Source: Providencia manganoxydans
GTDB taxonomy: Bacteria > Pseudomonadota > Gammaproteobacteria > Enterobacterales > Enterobacteriaceae
DNA length: 64,000 nucleotides
Reading direction: 5' to 3'
Assembly: GCF_016618195.1 (NCBI RefSeq)
Contig: NZ_CP067099.1
Span: 930,001-994,000 of the forward strand
Shown here: one piece after another, positions 9,594 to 19,115 of the stretch
How positions within the stretch are numbered: position 1 is the stretch's first letter
Layout: the number at the start of each line of letters is the position of its first letter
Program-made: the position numbers and the translations under genes
The notes under the pieces: model-generated
What the model saw: the letters and a program-made list of their open reading frames with translations, nothing else
Told to the model about the DNA's origin: nothing
The model's database searches: none

Positions 9594-11374
9594 GTCAGAA
9601 GAAGCCTCTTTGGCCTGCATTAAAGCGTCTAATGGGTTATGGAAAAGTACATCGTGGAACGATGTCGGTAGCAATTATCATGTTATGGGTTGCAGCGGCG
9701 GCGGAAGTGAGTGGCCCATTACTGATTAGCTATTTTATCGACAATATGGTTGCTAAGAAGCAAATAATTATGCCATTAGCCTTATATATGGTGATTGGGT
9801 TTGTGGTGTTGCAGGTTTTAGCGGCACTACTTCATTATTACCAAACGATACTTTTTAATAAAGCCGCGGTTGGTGTTGTACAAGCGCTACGCACTGATGT
9901 GATGAACTCCGCGTTAAGGCAGCCTTTAAGTGCTTTTGATAAACAACCTGTAGGGCAAATTATTTCTCGGGTAACCAATGATACTGAAGTCATTAAAGAC
10001 TTATTTGTTATGGTTGTGCCTACGGTATTTCGTAGCTTAGCGCTTATCTGTGCCATGTTGATTGCGATGTTTACCCTTGAGTGGCGAATGGCTTTGGTGG
10101 CGATTATGATTTTCCCCGCTGTGTTGGTGGTGATGTTTGCTTACCAACGCTTAAGCACGCCAATTGTCAGACGAGTACGCTCTTATCTGGCTGAGATTAA
10201 CAATGGTTTTAATGAAGTGATTAATGGTATGACGGTCATTCAACAGTTTCGCCAGCAAGCTAGATTTGGTGAGAAAATGTTGCAAGCGAGCGAAGATCAT
10301 TATCATGAACGTATGAAGGCATTGAAATTAGATGGCTTATTATTGCGTCCTCTTTTGAGTTTGTTGTCTGCATCTGTTCTATGTGGGCTACTATTTTTAT
10401 TTGGTATTGATGGTGCTACAACGATAGGTGTTGGTGTTTTATATGCTTTTATTAACTACCTTGGGCGTTTAAATGAGCCATTAATTGAACTGACCTCTCA
10501 GCAGTCTATGTTACAACAAGCAGTAGTATCAGGGGAGCGAGTATTCGAATTAATGGATAGCCCAAAACAAGGTTATGGTGAGCATGCAGCGCCATTAAAA
10601 AGCGGCGCTATTGATATCCAACATGTATCATTTGCCTACCGTGAAGACAAAAAGGTACTCAATGATATTAATCTTCACGTTCCAGAAAATAGTTTTGTTG
10701 CATTAGTGGGGCATACAGGGAGCGGTAAAAGTACTATCGCTAACTTGATTATGGGATATTACCCATGGCAGCAAGGTGAAATCTTGCTTGATGGTCGCCC
10801 TTTACATTCGTTGTCGCATCAAGTTTTGCGTAACGGTATTGCTATGGTACAACAAGATCCTGTTGTACTCGCCGCTTCTTTCTTTGATAACGTTGCCTTG
10901 GGGCGCGATGTGTCACAAGACAAAGTTTGGCAGGTGCTAGAAATGGTGCAACTTGCTGAACATGTGCGCTTGTTACCGGATGGTTTAGATTCAATGCTTG
11001 GTGAACAAGGTAATACATTGTCAGTTGGTCAGCGGCAGCTGCTGGCGATGGCTCGTGTGTTAGTTGTTACACCAAAAATTCTTATTCTTGATGAAGCTAC
11101 AGCCAATATTGACTCAGGCACTGAACAGTCTATTCAAAAAGCGCTACGTATTATTCGTCAAACGACCACTTTGGTGGTTATTGCACACCGTTTATCAACG
11201 ATTATTGATGCGGATCAGGTGGTTGTGCTCCATCGTGGTGCAATTGTTGAGAAAGGAAATCATATGCAATTACTACAGCAAAAAGGGCGCTATTATCAAA
11301 TGTATCAATTACAGCAAGTTGGTGAATCTTTAATCCAACATGATGGTACTGAGTCTGAAACGGTACTCATTTAG
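9590..11374 (+). CDS. mdlB: Heterodimeric ABC exporter subunit MdlB
   Basis: This is the second half of the MdlAB exporter: 594 residues with six predicted membrane helices followed by an ATPase domain. Walker A is GHTGSGKS, the signature is the variant LSVGQRQL, and Walker B ILILDEAT carries the catalytic Glu missing in MdlA, so this subunit completes the active ATP site. The start overlaps the mdlA stop. A hairpin terminator follows, separating it from glnK. Confidence 0.96.
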   Translation: MSQKKPLWPALKRLMGYGKVHRGTMSVAIIMLWVAAAAEVSGPLLISYFIDNMVAKKQIIMPLALYMVIGFVVLQVLAALLHYYQTILFNKAAVGVVQALRTDVMNSALRQPLSAFDKQPVGQIISRVTNDTEVIKDLFVMVVPTVFRSLALICAMLIAMFTLEWRMALVAIMIFPAVLVVMFAYQRLSTPIVRRVRSYLAEINNGFNEVINGMTVIQQFRQQARFGEKMLQASEDHYHERMKALKLDGLLLRPLLSLLSASVLCGLLFLFGIDGATTIGVGVLYAFINYLGRLNEPLIELTSQQSMLQQAVVSGERVFELMDSPKQGYGEHAAPLKSGAIDIQHVSFAYREDKKVLNDINLHVPENSFVALVGHTGSGKSTIANLIMGYYPWQQGEILLDGRPLHSLSHQVLRNGIAMVQQDPVVLAASFFDNVALGRDVSQDKVWQVLEMVQLAEHVRLLPDGLDSMLGEQGNTLSVGQRQLLAMARVLVVTPKILILDEATANIDSGTEQSIQKALRIIRQTTTLVVIAHRLSTIIDADQVVVLHRGAIVEKGNHMQLLQQKGRYYQMYQLQQVGESLIQHDGTESETVLI

Positions 11375-11380
11375 TTTTTT

Positions 11381-11397
11381 TGCACACTTATAATGCA
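11381..11397 (+). promoter_or_regulatory. Possible NtrC (GlnG) binding dyad upstream of glnK
   Basis: TGCACACTTATAATGCA keeps the outer half-sites TGCAC and TGCA of the NtrC enhancer consensus and lies about 107 bases upstream of the predicted glnK transcription start, a usual enhancer distance. It overlaps the end of the mdlB 3' region. Assignment is by pattern only. Confidence 0.5.
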
Positions 11398-11403
11398 TTT
11401 TGC

Positions 11404-11430
11404 AAGGCCACTCAGTTGAGTGGCCTTTTC
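11404..11430 (+). terminator. Rho-independent terminator after mdlB
   Basis: The stem aaggccactca/tgagtggcctt is followed by T-rich sequence. Confidence 0.85.
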
Positions 11431-11469
11431 TTTTGTCATGACTCTTTGAATTATAAGTGTAATTAATTT

Positions 11470-11485
11470 TGGCACGCTATTTGCT
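11470..11485 (+). promoter_or_regulatory. Sigma-54 promoter of glnK-amtB
   Basis: TGGCAC, five bases, then TTGCT is a full match to the RpoN -24/-12 consensus. It lies about 97 bases before glnK, a gene known to be nitrogen-regulated in enterobacteria. Confidence 0.9.
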
Positions 11486-11554
11486 TAACACTATTTACTC
11501 TAAGTATTTTTGCGGTTGGTCTTGTTGTTATGGGAAATATTTAGCATGGGGTGA

Positions 11555-11920
<366 letters not shown>

Positions 11921-11930
11921 GAGAATGGCG

Positions 11931-13214
11931 ATGAGTAAACTATTTCAATGCGTTTATTTGCTACTAATAGCGAGTTTTCCTGCGAGTGTACTCGCATCTG
12001 AAGAGGGTATAGATAAAGCCGATAATGCTTTTATGATGATTTGCACTGCACTGGTTTTGTTTATGATTGTACCAGGGATCGCTTTATTTTATGGCGGGTT
12101 ATTACGTAGTAAAAACGTTCTATCACTTATGGCGCAAACTATGGTGATTTTAGCTCTAGTTTCTGTCATTTGGGTTGTTTATGGCTACAGTCTTTCATTT
12201 AGCGAAGGAAATGATTTTTTTGGCGGCTTTAGCCAATTTATGTTGAAAGGAATTAGTATTGAAAGCCTTTCAGCAACGATCCCACAATTTGTACATGTTG
12301 CATTCCAAGGGGCTTTTGCTTGTTTAACTGTTGCGTTAGTTGTTGGCGCTTTAGGTGAGAGGGTCAAGTTTTCTGCGGTCTTAATATTTGCCTTTATTTG
12401 GACGACTTTTGCTTATATACCAATGGCACATATGGTATGGGGTGGTGGTTTATTAGCACAGGATGGTGCGTTAGATTTTGCTGGTGGAACCGTTGTACAC
12501 ATTAATGCGGCAGTTGCGGGGCTTGTTGGTGCTTACTTACTTGGTAAGCGAATTGGTTTCGGAAAAGAAGCAATAAAACCACATAATTTGCCAATGGTTT
12601 TTATGGGGACGGCAATCTTATTTATTGGTTGGCTCGGTTTTAATTCAGGCTCAGCAGGAAGTGCAAACTCAATTGCTGCGCTTGCCTTTATCAATACTGT
12701 TGTTGCAACGTCCGGTGCTGTGTTGTCATGGGTGTTCGCGGAATGGATTTTTAGAAATAAGCCTTCGTTACTCGGCGCTTGTTCTGGCTGCCTTGCAGGA
12801 TTAGTGGGTGTGACACCCGGTGCAGGCGCTGTTGGTGTTGCTGGTGCACTGATAATAGGCCTAATCTCTGGTATTGCAGGGCTATGGGGAGTGGTTATTT
12901 TAAAACGCTGGTTAAAAGTTGATGATGTATGCGATGTATTTGGGGTACATGGCGTTTGTGGCATTGTGGGGTGTTTATTGACAGGGGTATTTGCTTCTGC
13001 GGCATTAGGTGGGATGGGATATGTCGAAGGTGTCACGATGATGAAACAAGTCGGTATACAGGCATTTAGTATTATTGTTTGTGTGATATGGACCGCGGTA
13101 ATTGCCTATCTGGCTTTCTTAATCGCAGATAAAACAACAGGTTTACGTGCAGATATGGAGCAAGAAAGAGAAGGACTGGATATTACCCATCACGGTGAAA
13201 GCGCGTATAACTAA
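11931..13214 (+). CDS. amtB: Ammonium channel AmtB
   Basis: AmtB is a trimeric inner-membrane channel for ammonium/ammonia. The start ATG at 11931 lies seven bases after ttaggag and ten bases after the glnK stop. The first 22 residues form a cleavable signal peptide ending VLASEEG. Eleven membrane helices follow, starting with DKADNAFMMICTALVLFM. The two pore histidines are recognisable in GGTVVHINAAVAG and DVFGVHGVCGIVG. At 427 residues it matches the E. coli precursor. A frame from 11682 overlaps glnK and is not the real start. Confidence 0.97.
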   Translation: MSKLFQCVYLLLIASFPASVLASEEGIDKADNAFMMICTALVLFMIVPGIALFYGGLLRSKNVLSLMAQTMVILALVSVIWVVYGYSLSFSEGNDFFGGFSQFMLKGISIESLSATIPQFVHVAFQGAFACLTVALVVGALGERVKFSAVLIFAFIWTTFAYIPMAHMVWGGGLLAQDGALDFAGGTVVHINAAVAGLVGAYLLGKRIGFGKEAIKPHNLPMVFMGTAILFIGWLGFNSGSAGSANSIAALAFINTVVATSGAVLSWVFAEWIFRNKPSLLGACSGCLAGLVGVTPGAGAVGVAGALIIGLISGIAGLWGVVILKRWLKVDDVCDVFGVHGVCGIVGCLLTGVFASAALGGMGYVEGVTMMKQVGIQAFSIIVCVIWTAVIAYLAFLIADKTTGLRADMEQEREGLDITHHGESAYN

Positions 13215-13225
13215 TTATGATGTAA

Positions 13226-13352
13226 GTTAGTACTAACATTCATGTTATGGGGGCTAATTAAGCCGTAATAGTGGATATCCATGAATAACGATATCACATA
13301 AAATATGACAAGGCAGGAAGAATAACTCCCTGCCTTGTTAGTTAGTACTAAC
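13226..13352. repeat. Two copies of the palindrome GTTAGTACTAAC
   Basis: The 12-base palindrome occurs at 13226-13237 and again at 13341-13352, flanking the hairpin between amtB and tesB. Copies are 115 bases apart. They resemble a dimeric-regulator site or hairpin-forming arms; the function is unknown. Confidence 0.6.
13308..13338. terminator. Hairpin between convergent amtB and tesB
   Basis: The perfect stem acaaggcagg/cctgccttgt lies between two convergent genes and probably ends transcription from either side. Confidence 0.7.
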
Positions 13353-13358
13353 ATATTT

Positions 13359-14225
13359 TTAACGAGGCTTTCTTTTACGAATAACCCCCTCTTGAACCGC
13401 GGTTGCGACTAACTCTCCTTGTTGATTATAAACTTGCCCTTTAACAAAGCCTCTACCACCTGATGCAGATGGGCTTTCTATCGCATACAGTAACCACTCA
13501 TCAATTTTAAATGGTCTGTGATACCACATAGAATGGTCGATTGTCGCAACTTGCAAATCCCTCTCCATAAAACCACGACCATGAGGTTGTAGGGTTGCAG
13601 GAAGAAAATTATAGTCAGATGCATATCCTAATAAATAATGATGAAGTGATGGGATATCAGGAAGTTGCCCTTTTGTTTTGAACCAAATATAGCGGAATGG
13701 TTCTTGGGGAGGGGCATCAAATGGGCTATAAAATTGCACTGGGCGGAATTCAAATGGATTCGGACGTAAAGCATACTTCTTGACTGATTCAGGTAACTGA
13801 GCGGCTAAACGTTGGATAATCTCATCTTGAGAGATCAGTTTTTCTGGTGATGGTACTTCTGGCATTAAGTTTTGATGATCAAAACCATCTTCTTGCGCTT
13901 GGAAAGATGCGGTCATGAAAAATATCGGTTTTCCATGTTGTATTGCACTGATGCGGCGCGTGCTGAAACTGCCGCCATCTCGGAGTATTTCAACGTCATA
14001 CACGATAGGGCGCTGGCTATCTCCAGGGCGTAAAAAATAACTGTGAAACGAGTTGATGACGCGATCGTCAGGGATCGTTTGTTCCGCGGCATACATAGCT
14101 TGGCCAACAACTTGTCCACCAAAAACTTGGGGGAGGCCAAGATCTTCGCTTTGACCACGGAAAATACCTTCTTCTATTTTTTCTAGCTCTAATAAGCTAA
14201 TTAAATTTTGCAATTCTGGGCTCAT
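13359..14225 (-). CDS. tesB: Acyl-CoA thioesterase II TesB
   Basis: TesB is a broad-specificity cytosolic acyl-CoA thioesterase with a double-hotdog fold. The 288 residues match the family (286 in E. coli). The N-terminus [31 protein letters not shown] and the motif [10 protein letters not shown] are typical. The C-terminal hotdog contains [21 protein letters not shown] and the glycine-rich [11 protein letters not shown]. It is convergent with amtB and divergent from ybaY, the order seen in E. coli. Confidence 0.96.
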   Translation of the reverse strand: MSPELQNLISLLELEKIEEGIFRGQSEDLGLPQVFGGQVVGQAMYAAEQTIPDDRVINSFHSYFLRPGDSQRPIVYDVEILRDGGSFSTRRISAIQHGKPIFFMTASFQAQEDGFDHQNLMPEVPSPEKLISQDEIIQRLAAQLPESVKKYALRPNPFEFRPVQFYSPFDAPPQEPFRYIWFKTKGQLPDIPSLHHYLLGYASDYNFLPATLQPHGRGFMERDLQVATIDHSMWYHRPFKIDEWLLYAIESPSASGGRGFVKGQVYNQQGELVATAVQEGVIRKRKPR

Positions 14226-14527
14226 AGCGACCTTGGTATCAATTAAAAAATATCAGATAACTATATTTTCCCATTAATACACAAAAATAGGTAGGCAGTT
14301 TTTGTGGTAAGGTTTTTATAGATAAAATCTATATCTAATTGTTATTGAGCTACTTCAACATGGTATGGAAGTGAAAATATTTTTTGAATTTTTTTGTTAC
14401 ATTTGGAAATGATATTTCATTAATGAGATTTTTTCGCTATAATTGAAGTGTCTTCAGTAAAAAATTGCACCTTAAGATAAATAATATAAAAATATTTTGG
14501 CAATGATCTGTTTTTTAGGCACTTATC
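14226..14527. other. Intergenic region between tesB and ybaY
   Basis: This AT-rich stretch of about 300 bases between divergent genes must hold both promoters. No operator or hairpin stands out. Confidence 0.5.
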
Positions 14528-14986
14528 ATGAAATTATACCAAGTCATCATGGGGTTGATCCTTATGGCTCTATTAATGGGCTGTGAGGGAAATAACAATA
14601 AAGCGAAAGAAGCCAAGCTTGATCGCTCTCATGATACAACAAATAGGAGTATTGAGTCTGGCGTAATTAGCGGGCAAGTTGTGATCCAACAGCGTGTAGC
14701 ATTACCAGTCAATGCAGTTGTTACAGTCACCCTAGCTGACACGTCAATTGCAGAGCTACCTGCTTTAATTTTATCGCAGAAATATTACGATACGCAGGGT
14801 AAGCAATCACCATTCCCGTTTGAATTAAGCTATCAAAAAGATGAAATTCGCTCTAGTGCACATTTGGCAGTGAGAGCGACAGTTTCTGTTGAAGGTGATG
14901 TTTGGTTTATTTCCAATGTTGAGAGTGTTGTGATTAATAATGGAGTTACTCAGGATATAGAATTGCGACTTGTACCGGTACAGTAA
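14528..14986 (+). CDS. ybaY: YbaY-family lipoprotein
   Basis: This is a predicted outer-membrane or periplasmic lipoprotein of 152 residues. The signal peptide MKLYQVIMGLILMALLMGCEG ends in a lipobox with Cys19. The rest holds the YbaY/YscW-like beta domain, recognisable in VVIQQRVALPVNAVVTVTL and the closing VTQDIELRLVPVQ. E. coli YbaY is longer because of a Pro/Thr-rich tail that is absent here. The function is poorly defined. Position beside tesB and ffs supports orthology. Confidence 0.85.
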   Translation: MKLYQVIMGLILMALLMGCEGNNNKAKEAKLDRSHDTTNRSIESGVISGQVVIQQRVALPVNAVVTVTLADTSIAELPALILSQKYYDTQGKQSPFPFELSYQKDEIRSSAHLAVRATVSVEGDVWFISNVESVVINNGVTQDIELRLVPVQ

Positions 14987-15037
14987 AGTTAAAGATCCTA
15001 TTATTGCACAATAAAACAGCATTCAGTGGTGGTTTCC

Positions 15038-15066
15038 TTGCTATTTCAGTTATCATCAAGCATAAT
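15038..15066 (+). promoter_or_regulatory. Predicted sigma-70 promoter of ffs
   Basis: TTGCTA and CATAAT are separated by 17 bases. Initiation near 15073 would give a short 5' leader before the mature 4.5S RNA. Confidence 0.5.
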
Positions 15067-15094
15067 GCCACCTGCTTTTTAGGAAGCAATCTAT

Positions 15095-15208
15095 GGGGGC
15101 TCTGTTGGTTCTCCCGCAACGCTAACTTGTTAACTTGGTCAGGTCCGGAAGGAAGCAGCCATAGCAGGGGATGTGTGTGCCGGGATGTCGCTGGCAGGGC
15201 CCCCACCC
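15095..15208 (+). ncRNA. ffs: 4.5S RNA of the signal recognition particle
   Basis: This is a 114-base RNA starting GGGGGCTCTGTTGGTTCTCCC and ending GGCAGGGCCCCCACCC. The ends pair to form the long SRP hairpin. The apical domain GGTCAGGTCCGGAAGGAAGCAGCC contains the GGAA tetraloop and the asymmetric loop that bind Ffh. It is nearly identical to E. coli ffs and sits downstream of ybaY as there. Open frames through it on either strand are not genes. Confidence 0.98.
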
Positions 15209-15686
15209 AATTCTAGCTATATCGCTTATTGCTTAATAATGACTCTCTATTTTAGCCTATCGTTATTATTAATCGTTTTATTGCCACAGTGATATTATCC
15301 GAAAAATGAGTTATACTCGTTATCAGACTGATTGTGACGTTATATTGACTTTTTTTAGTCGTTTTGAAAGTTTATTTCTCTTACCATTTTAGTTCTAATT
15401 TCATATTATTTAAAGAATAAAATGAATGTTATTAATTTTAATATAAACATTTATAAGTTAGAACGGCCTTTATTTATAACATTTTTATTTATAGATGCGA
15501 ACGAATAAGTTAGATATTAGTGCTAATGTTACTTTATTACTTATCGCTATTATCCAAATGTATAAATTACAAGCGGGGTGGTTGCATTATTTTGTAATGC
15601 AATAATAGGGGGGTACGAAATATATTGAGCCGATAAAATGAATTATCGGCTATAACCAGTCATTATCTGTGTATATTAATGAGTAG
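15209..15686. other. Intergenic region between ffs and hha
   Basis: There are 478 AT-rich bases with no convincing gene; ybaZ, ylaB, ylaC and maa, found here in E. coli, are missing. Two hairpins are visible: TTGCATTA/TAATGCAA at 15582-15602, flanked by runs of G, and AGCCGATA/TATCGGCT at 15628-15651, which may end the hha transcript. Confidence 0.5.
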
Positions 15687-15890
15687 TTACCTAACAAATT
15701 TCCAAACCGATGCAGGGATCTTGTCATAAAGTTTATTCATTGTGAGTTCTGCAAGGCGATGGTCAGCAGCCGAGTAAAATAGCTCCAATTCGTCTTCAGA
15801 TAGTTCATATTTATTTTTCTCGATCACGCGTTCAAGCGTGTCGATAGTCGTGCATTTTCTTAAACGCATCAGATAATCAGTTTTGGTCAT
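15687..15890 (-). CDS. hha: Hemolysin expression-modulating protein Hha
   Basis: Hha is a small nucleoid-associated protein that binds H-NS and tightens silencing of horizontally acquired AT-rich genes. The start at 15890 ([13 protein letters not shown]) follows aaaggg and gives 67 residues. The near-invariant core [18 protein letters not shown] is complete. It lies downstream of tomB in the same orientation, the antitoxin-toxin order of E. coli. In this window it is a plausible silencer of the very AT-rich fimbrial DNA at 22-40 kb, though that is inference. Confidence 0.96.
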   Translation of the reverse strand: MTKTDYLMRLRKCTTIDTLERVIEKNKYELSEDELELFYSAADHRLAELTMNKLYDKIPASVWKFVR

Positions 15891-15967
15891 AATACCCTTT
15901 CTTTTATTGATAATTAAAAAAGCTTTATAACATGCCATGTTATAGTTATTTGGACATAAACGGTATC

Positions 15968-16336
15968 TTAAGTCTTACTTGCAGGGCACTTTAAATCATC
16001 ATCAAGTACAGCAACTAGATTTTGATTCATACTCTGCCAATCAATAATCTCACTTAGAGTTATTACAGGGCTACCGAACAAATCATAAGTTTCATCAAGA
16101 TACTCTTCAACTAATGATATAACGAGATTCTCTTTGGGATATTTTATCTTATATTGCCATACAAAAGCGGCAATATGTTCAATAAGCTCATTAAGGCTGG
16201 CACTTTGTGGTGAGCTTAAATCATTTACCCAGTGTGTATTTGTTTTCTGTAAACTAGAAATTGCTTCTCGATTCAGGCTGTTACACAAATATTTTAACTC
16301 AGATATATCATAATTTTTGGGTGAATATTCATCCAT
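15968..16336 (-). CDS. tomB: Hha toxicity modulator TomB
   Basis: TomB is the antitoxin-like partner that counters Hha. The ATG at 16336 is preceded by ggaggtgatt, giving [21 protein letters not shown] and 122 residues. The core [11 protein letters not shown] and YKIKYP match E. coli TomB (YbaJ). It is followed by hha after 77 bases in the same orientation. The AcrAB efflux genes that precede tomB in E. coli are not here; mltD takes their place. Confidence 0.93.
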   Translation of the reverse strand: MDEYSPKNYDISELKYLCNSLNREAISSLQKTNTHWVNDLSSPQSASLNELIEHIAAFVWQYKIKYPKENLVISLVEEYLDETYDLFGSPVITLSEIIDWQSMNQNLVAVLDDDLKCPASKT

Positions 16337-16901
16337 AATCACCTCCGCAGGCGAGACTAACCTTTGCTATGTGTATTTCTATATCAAAATAATTTAGTGC
16401 AAACTAAATAAAACACCTTGAATTACTAACATAAGCATTTATTAATCAATATCTTAGGTTATATAGATTCTGTGTGAAACAGGTGCAATTTTTAGAATTA
16501 TCAATAATTATATCTGTAATATTCAAATACGGGCTAGCAGCGCTAACTGTTTTCGCTGTGCTAATAATATAGCACTTTTATTACATAAGTCACCACCTGA
16601 CCAGCAAATTTTTTCAAAATTAATAGTTGATAAGGGTTTTATAGTGCTATTTATATCAATTAAACACAATTTTAAGGAGATTTTATATCGAATCAGAGCT
16701 ACTTTGCGTTTATTTACAAAAAATAACGATGGTTTTAACTTAAAAAGCGGTGTGTTAAATAATTTGAATGCGATTTTTTAACATAATAGTGAAGGAATTA
16801 ACGACAATTGAATATGATTTCAATATTGATAAGCATAATTAATTTTTGTTATTCAATATGTAATACCTACCGATTAATCGATAGGTATTACATGTGGGTA
16901 A
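16337..16901. other. Intergenic region between mltD and tomB
   Basis: These 565 AT-rich bases mark a synteny junction. A 12-base-pair hairpin (ATGTAATACCTA/TAGGTATTACAT) at 16858-16893 follows the mltD stop and may be its terminator. An open frame without ATG runs through 16467-16781 on the plus strand, but nothing supports it as a gene. Confidence 0.5.
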
Positions 16902-18245
16902 TTATAAGTAGAGGTTTAATGTAACGCCAGGTTTTAGATCTGCCATTTTGACACCTGAATTCCAACTCATTAGATCATTTAGCTTGATACCATGTCTTTT
17001 AGCAATACTGTAATAAGAGTCGCCTTTCTTAACCCGGTAAGTTTTAGATTTCCGGCTATTAGCGACTGGAGCAACCCCTTTAATTTTTAACATTTGCCCT
17101 GGACGAATATTAGCCGTTTTCATGCCATTAAGTTGTTTTATACTCTTACTGGTGGTATTAAATTTTTTGGCGATACTTGCTACGGACTCACCTTTAGCGA
17201 CTTTGTAATTAAAGTGGCTAGATTTCTGTTGTTGCGCAGGCCTTCTTTTCTGATTTTCAGCGGCAGCCATACGAATATTATCTAAAACTGATTGGTCTGA
17301 GAGCGATAGTTTAAGTTGTTCCGCTTTAGCGGTTGGCAACATAATATAATGTGGACCATTTGGTGAAGTAATACCTCGTTTATAACCTGAGTTATAGGTT
17401 TTGAGGGACTCTTCTGAAATTCCTGTCAGTTCAGCGGCTTGGGTTAATGTAATTTGTTGACCAACATCAACTTGTGTTAATGCCCTATTGCGGTTGCTAT
17501 GAGGTAACTTAACTTGATATTTTTCTGGAGATCTTAAAATTTGGCTTAATGCTAATATTTTAGGGACATATTGTTTGGTTTCTTTTGGTAAAGATAATGA
17601 CCAAAAGTCGGTAGGTAGCCCTGCGGCTTCATTCTTCTTGATTGCATTTAACACACAGCCCTCGCCACAATTATAGGCAGCCAAGGTTAATTCCCAATCA
17701 TGACCAAACATGATGTTTAAATTTTCGAGCAAATCAAAAGCAGCCTTAGTCGATGTGACAAGATCACGGCGTTCATCTACCCATTGATCTTGTTTTAAAC
17801 CATAAGATCGTGCGGTGATAGGAACGATTTGCCAAAGACCAGCAGCTTGAGCAGGGGAAGTTGCTTTTGGATTGAATGAACTTTCAATGATTGGAATTAA
17901 AGCTAATTCCATCGGTAAATTACGATTATCAATTTCATCCACGATCCAATACATGTAAGGTTCAGCCCTTAATGTGACATCGTAGAGAAAACTCTGTTTT
18001 GTGTAGTAATTGTTGGCTTGTTCCCTGATGATAGCATTATCAGGTATATCCATCTTCAGCTCATCACTGATATACCCCCAAAGGTCATTATCCATCTTTG
18101 GAAGTTGTCTACTTGCTGCCTGATTATGTGGAGCAATGGTTTCTATAGTGTGGTTTGCTGAAGACCTGTTCTGCTTGGTTTTTTGTGGGGAAGCTTGGCA
18201 TCCGGCCAGCAGAACAATGGCGATAATCGTCGCTATTGTCTTCAT
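16902..18245 (-). CDS. mltD: Membrane-bound lytic murein transglycosylase D
   Basis: MltD is an outer-membrane lipoprotein that cleaves peptidoglycan strands with 1,6-anhydromuramic acid formation. The start at 18245 gives MKTIATIIAIVLLAGCQ, a compact lipoprotein signal with Cys16. ATG at 18263 and GTG further upstream are possible, and none has a strong ribosome site. The Slt domain spans about residues 75-225 with the catalytic Glu in IIESSFNP, then AAGLWQIVP and LAAYNCGEG. Two LysM modules close the protein (YKVAKGESVASIAKKF and YRVKKGDSYYSIAKRH). The 447 residues are close to the E. coli 452. Confidence 0.94.
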   Translation of the reverse strand: MKTIATIIAIVLLAGCQASPQKTKQNRSSANHTIETIAPHNQAASRQLPKMDNDLWGYISDELKMDIPDNAIIREQANNYYTKQSFLYDVTLRAEPYMYWIVDEIDNRNLPMELALIPIIESSFNPKATSPAQAAGLWQIVPITARSYGLKQDQWVDERRDLVTSTKAAFDLLENLNIMFGHDWELTLAAYNCGEGCVLNAIKKNEAAGLPTDFWSLSLPKETKQYVPKILALSQILRSPEKYQVKLPHSNRNRALTQVDVGQQITLTQAAELTGISEESLKTYNSGYKRGITSPNGPHYIMLPTAKAEQLKLSLSDQSVLDNIRMAAAENQKRRPAQQQKSSHFNYKVAKGESVASIAKKFNTTSKSIKQLNGMKTANIRPGQMLKIKGVAPVANSRKSKTYRVKKGDSYYSIAKRHGIKLNDLMSWNSGVKMADLKPGVTLNLYL

Positions 18246-18326
18246 TGTGTCATTATTCTTCATTGTTGTATGTGTGAAAGTCGAACAATAATACTTAGCA
18301 GACACAAAGAAGACAATAATTAAACG

Positions 18327-19082
18327 CTAATAATAATCTTTTAATTGACGTAAAACGGTAAAAATTGCTCTAAGTGGTGGATTAGCTTGATTAATATTCA
18401 TGTTTTTTTGTAGTTCAACATTATCACATTGTAAAAAAACATTTATTTTTCGCTCAGTTCCAAGTGTGGTGGGTACTGTTGCCTGATTTTTACTGCGTTT
18501 AAGGTCAATTTCTTGTTGATATTTGCTAATTTGCAGATTATCAGGCCAAATATGATGAGCAAATTTAAGATTAGATTGTGTGTACTCATGAGCGCAACAG
18601 ATAAGAGTATCATCGGGGAGAGCCGCTATTTTTTGAATTGACTGAAACATTTGCTCTGGTGTTCCTTCAAAAATACGACCGCAACCACCTGAAAATAAAG
18701 TATCGCCACAGAAGAGATAAGGCGCTTGATAAAAACCAATGTGTCCAAGGGTATGTCCCGGTAGCCCAATCACATGAAAATCAAATTCACCGATTTTTAT
18801 TTGGTCACCTTGGCTAACTAATTCAGTGGCACCTTTAGCTTCTGTTTCTTCTGGCCCAAAAACAGGCAATTGACTAAATGATTGCAGAATGCCTTTTACA
18901 CCGCCAGTATGATCATGATGGTGGTGAGTGAGCAAGATAGCGATTGGAGTGAGTTTATTTTGTGCCAATATTTCGAGAACAGGTTCTGACTCTGCTGGGT
19001 CAACAATGATACACTGTTGATGATTATCCGATAGGATCCAAATGTAGTTATCATTTAAAGCAGGAACTCGTATTAACTCCAT
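18327..19082 (-). CDS. gloB: Hydroxyacylglutathione hydrolase (glyoxalase II)
   Basis: GloB hydrolyses S-lactoylglutathione to lactate and glutathione, the second step of methylglyoxal detoxification. The start at 19082 (MELIRVPALNDNYIWIL) follows agaggtcatt; the longer frame is not conserved. The metallo-beta-lactamase zinc motif THHHHDH lies near residue 55, followed by GHTLGHI and CGDTLFSGGCGRIFEG. It is 251 residues, the family length. It is divergent from yafS with only 33 bases between start codons. Confidence 0.96.
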   Translation of the reverse strand: MELIRVPALNDNYIWILSDNHQQCIIVDPAESEPVLEILAQNKLTPIAILLTHHHHDHTGGVKGILQSFSQLPVFGPEETEAKGATELVSQGDQIKIGEFDFHVIGLPGHTLGHIGFYQAPYLFCGDTLFSGGCGRIFEGTPEQMFQSIQKIAALPDDTLICCAHEYTQSNLKFAHHIWPDNLQISKYQQEIDLKRSKNQATVPTTLGTERKINVFLQCDNVELQKNMNINQANPPLRAIFTVLRQLKDYY

Positions 19083-19115
19083 AATGACCTCTAGGGTTTG
19101 ATTAAGGGGAATTTG

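Noticed and set aside
12533..13036. Antisense open frame inside amtB
   Set aside because: The Pro/Thr-rich translation is the complement of membrane-helix codons; amtB is conserved throughout.
15004..15216. 70-codon plus-strand open frame
   Set aside because: It lies over the 4.5S RNA gene and its promoter; the RNA explains the sequence.
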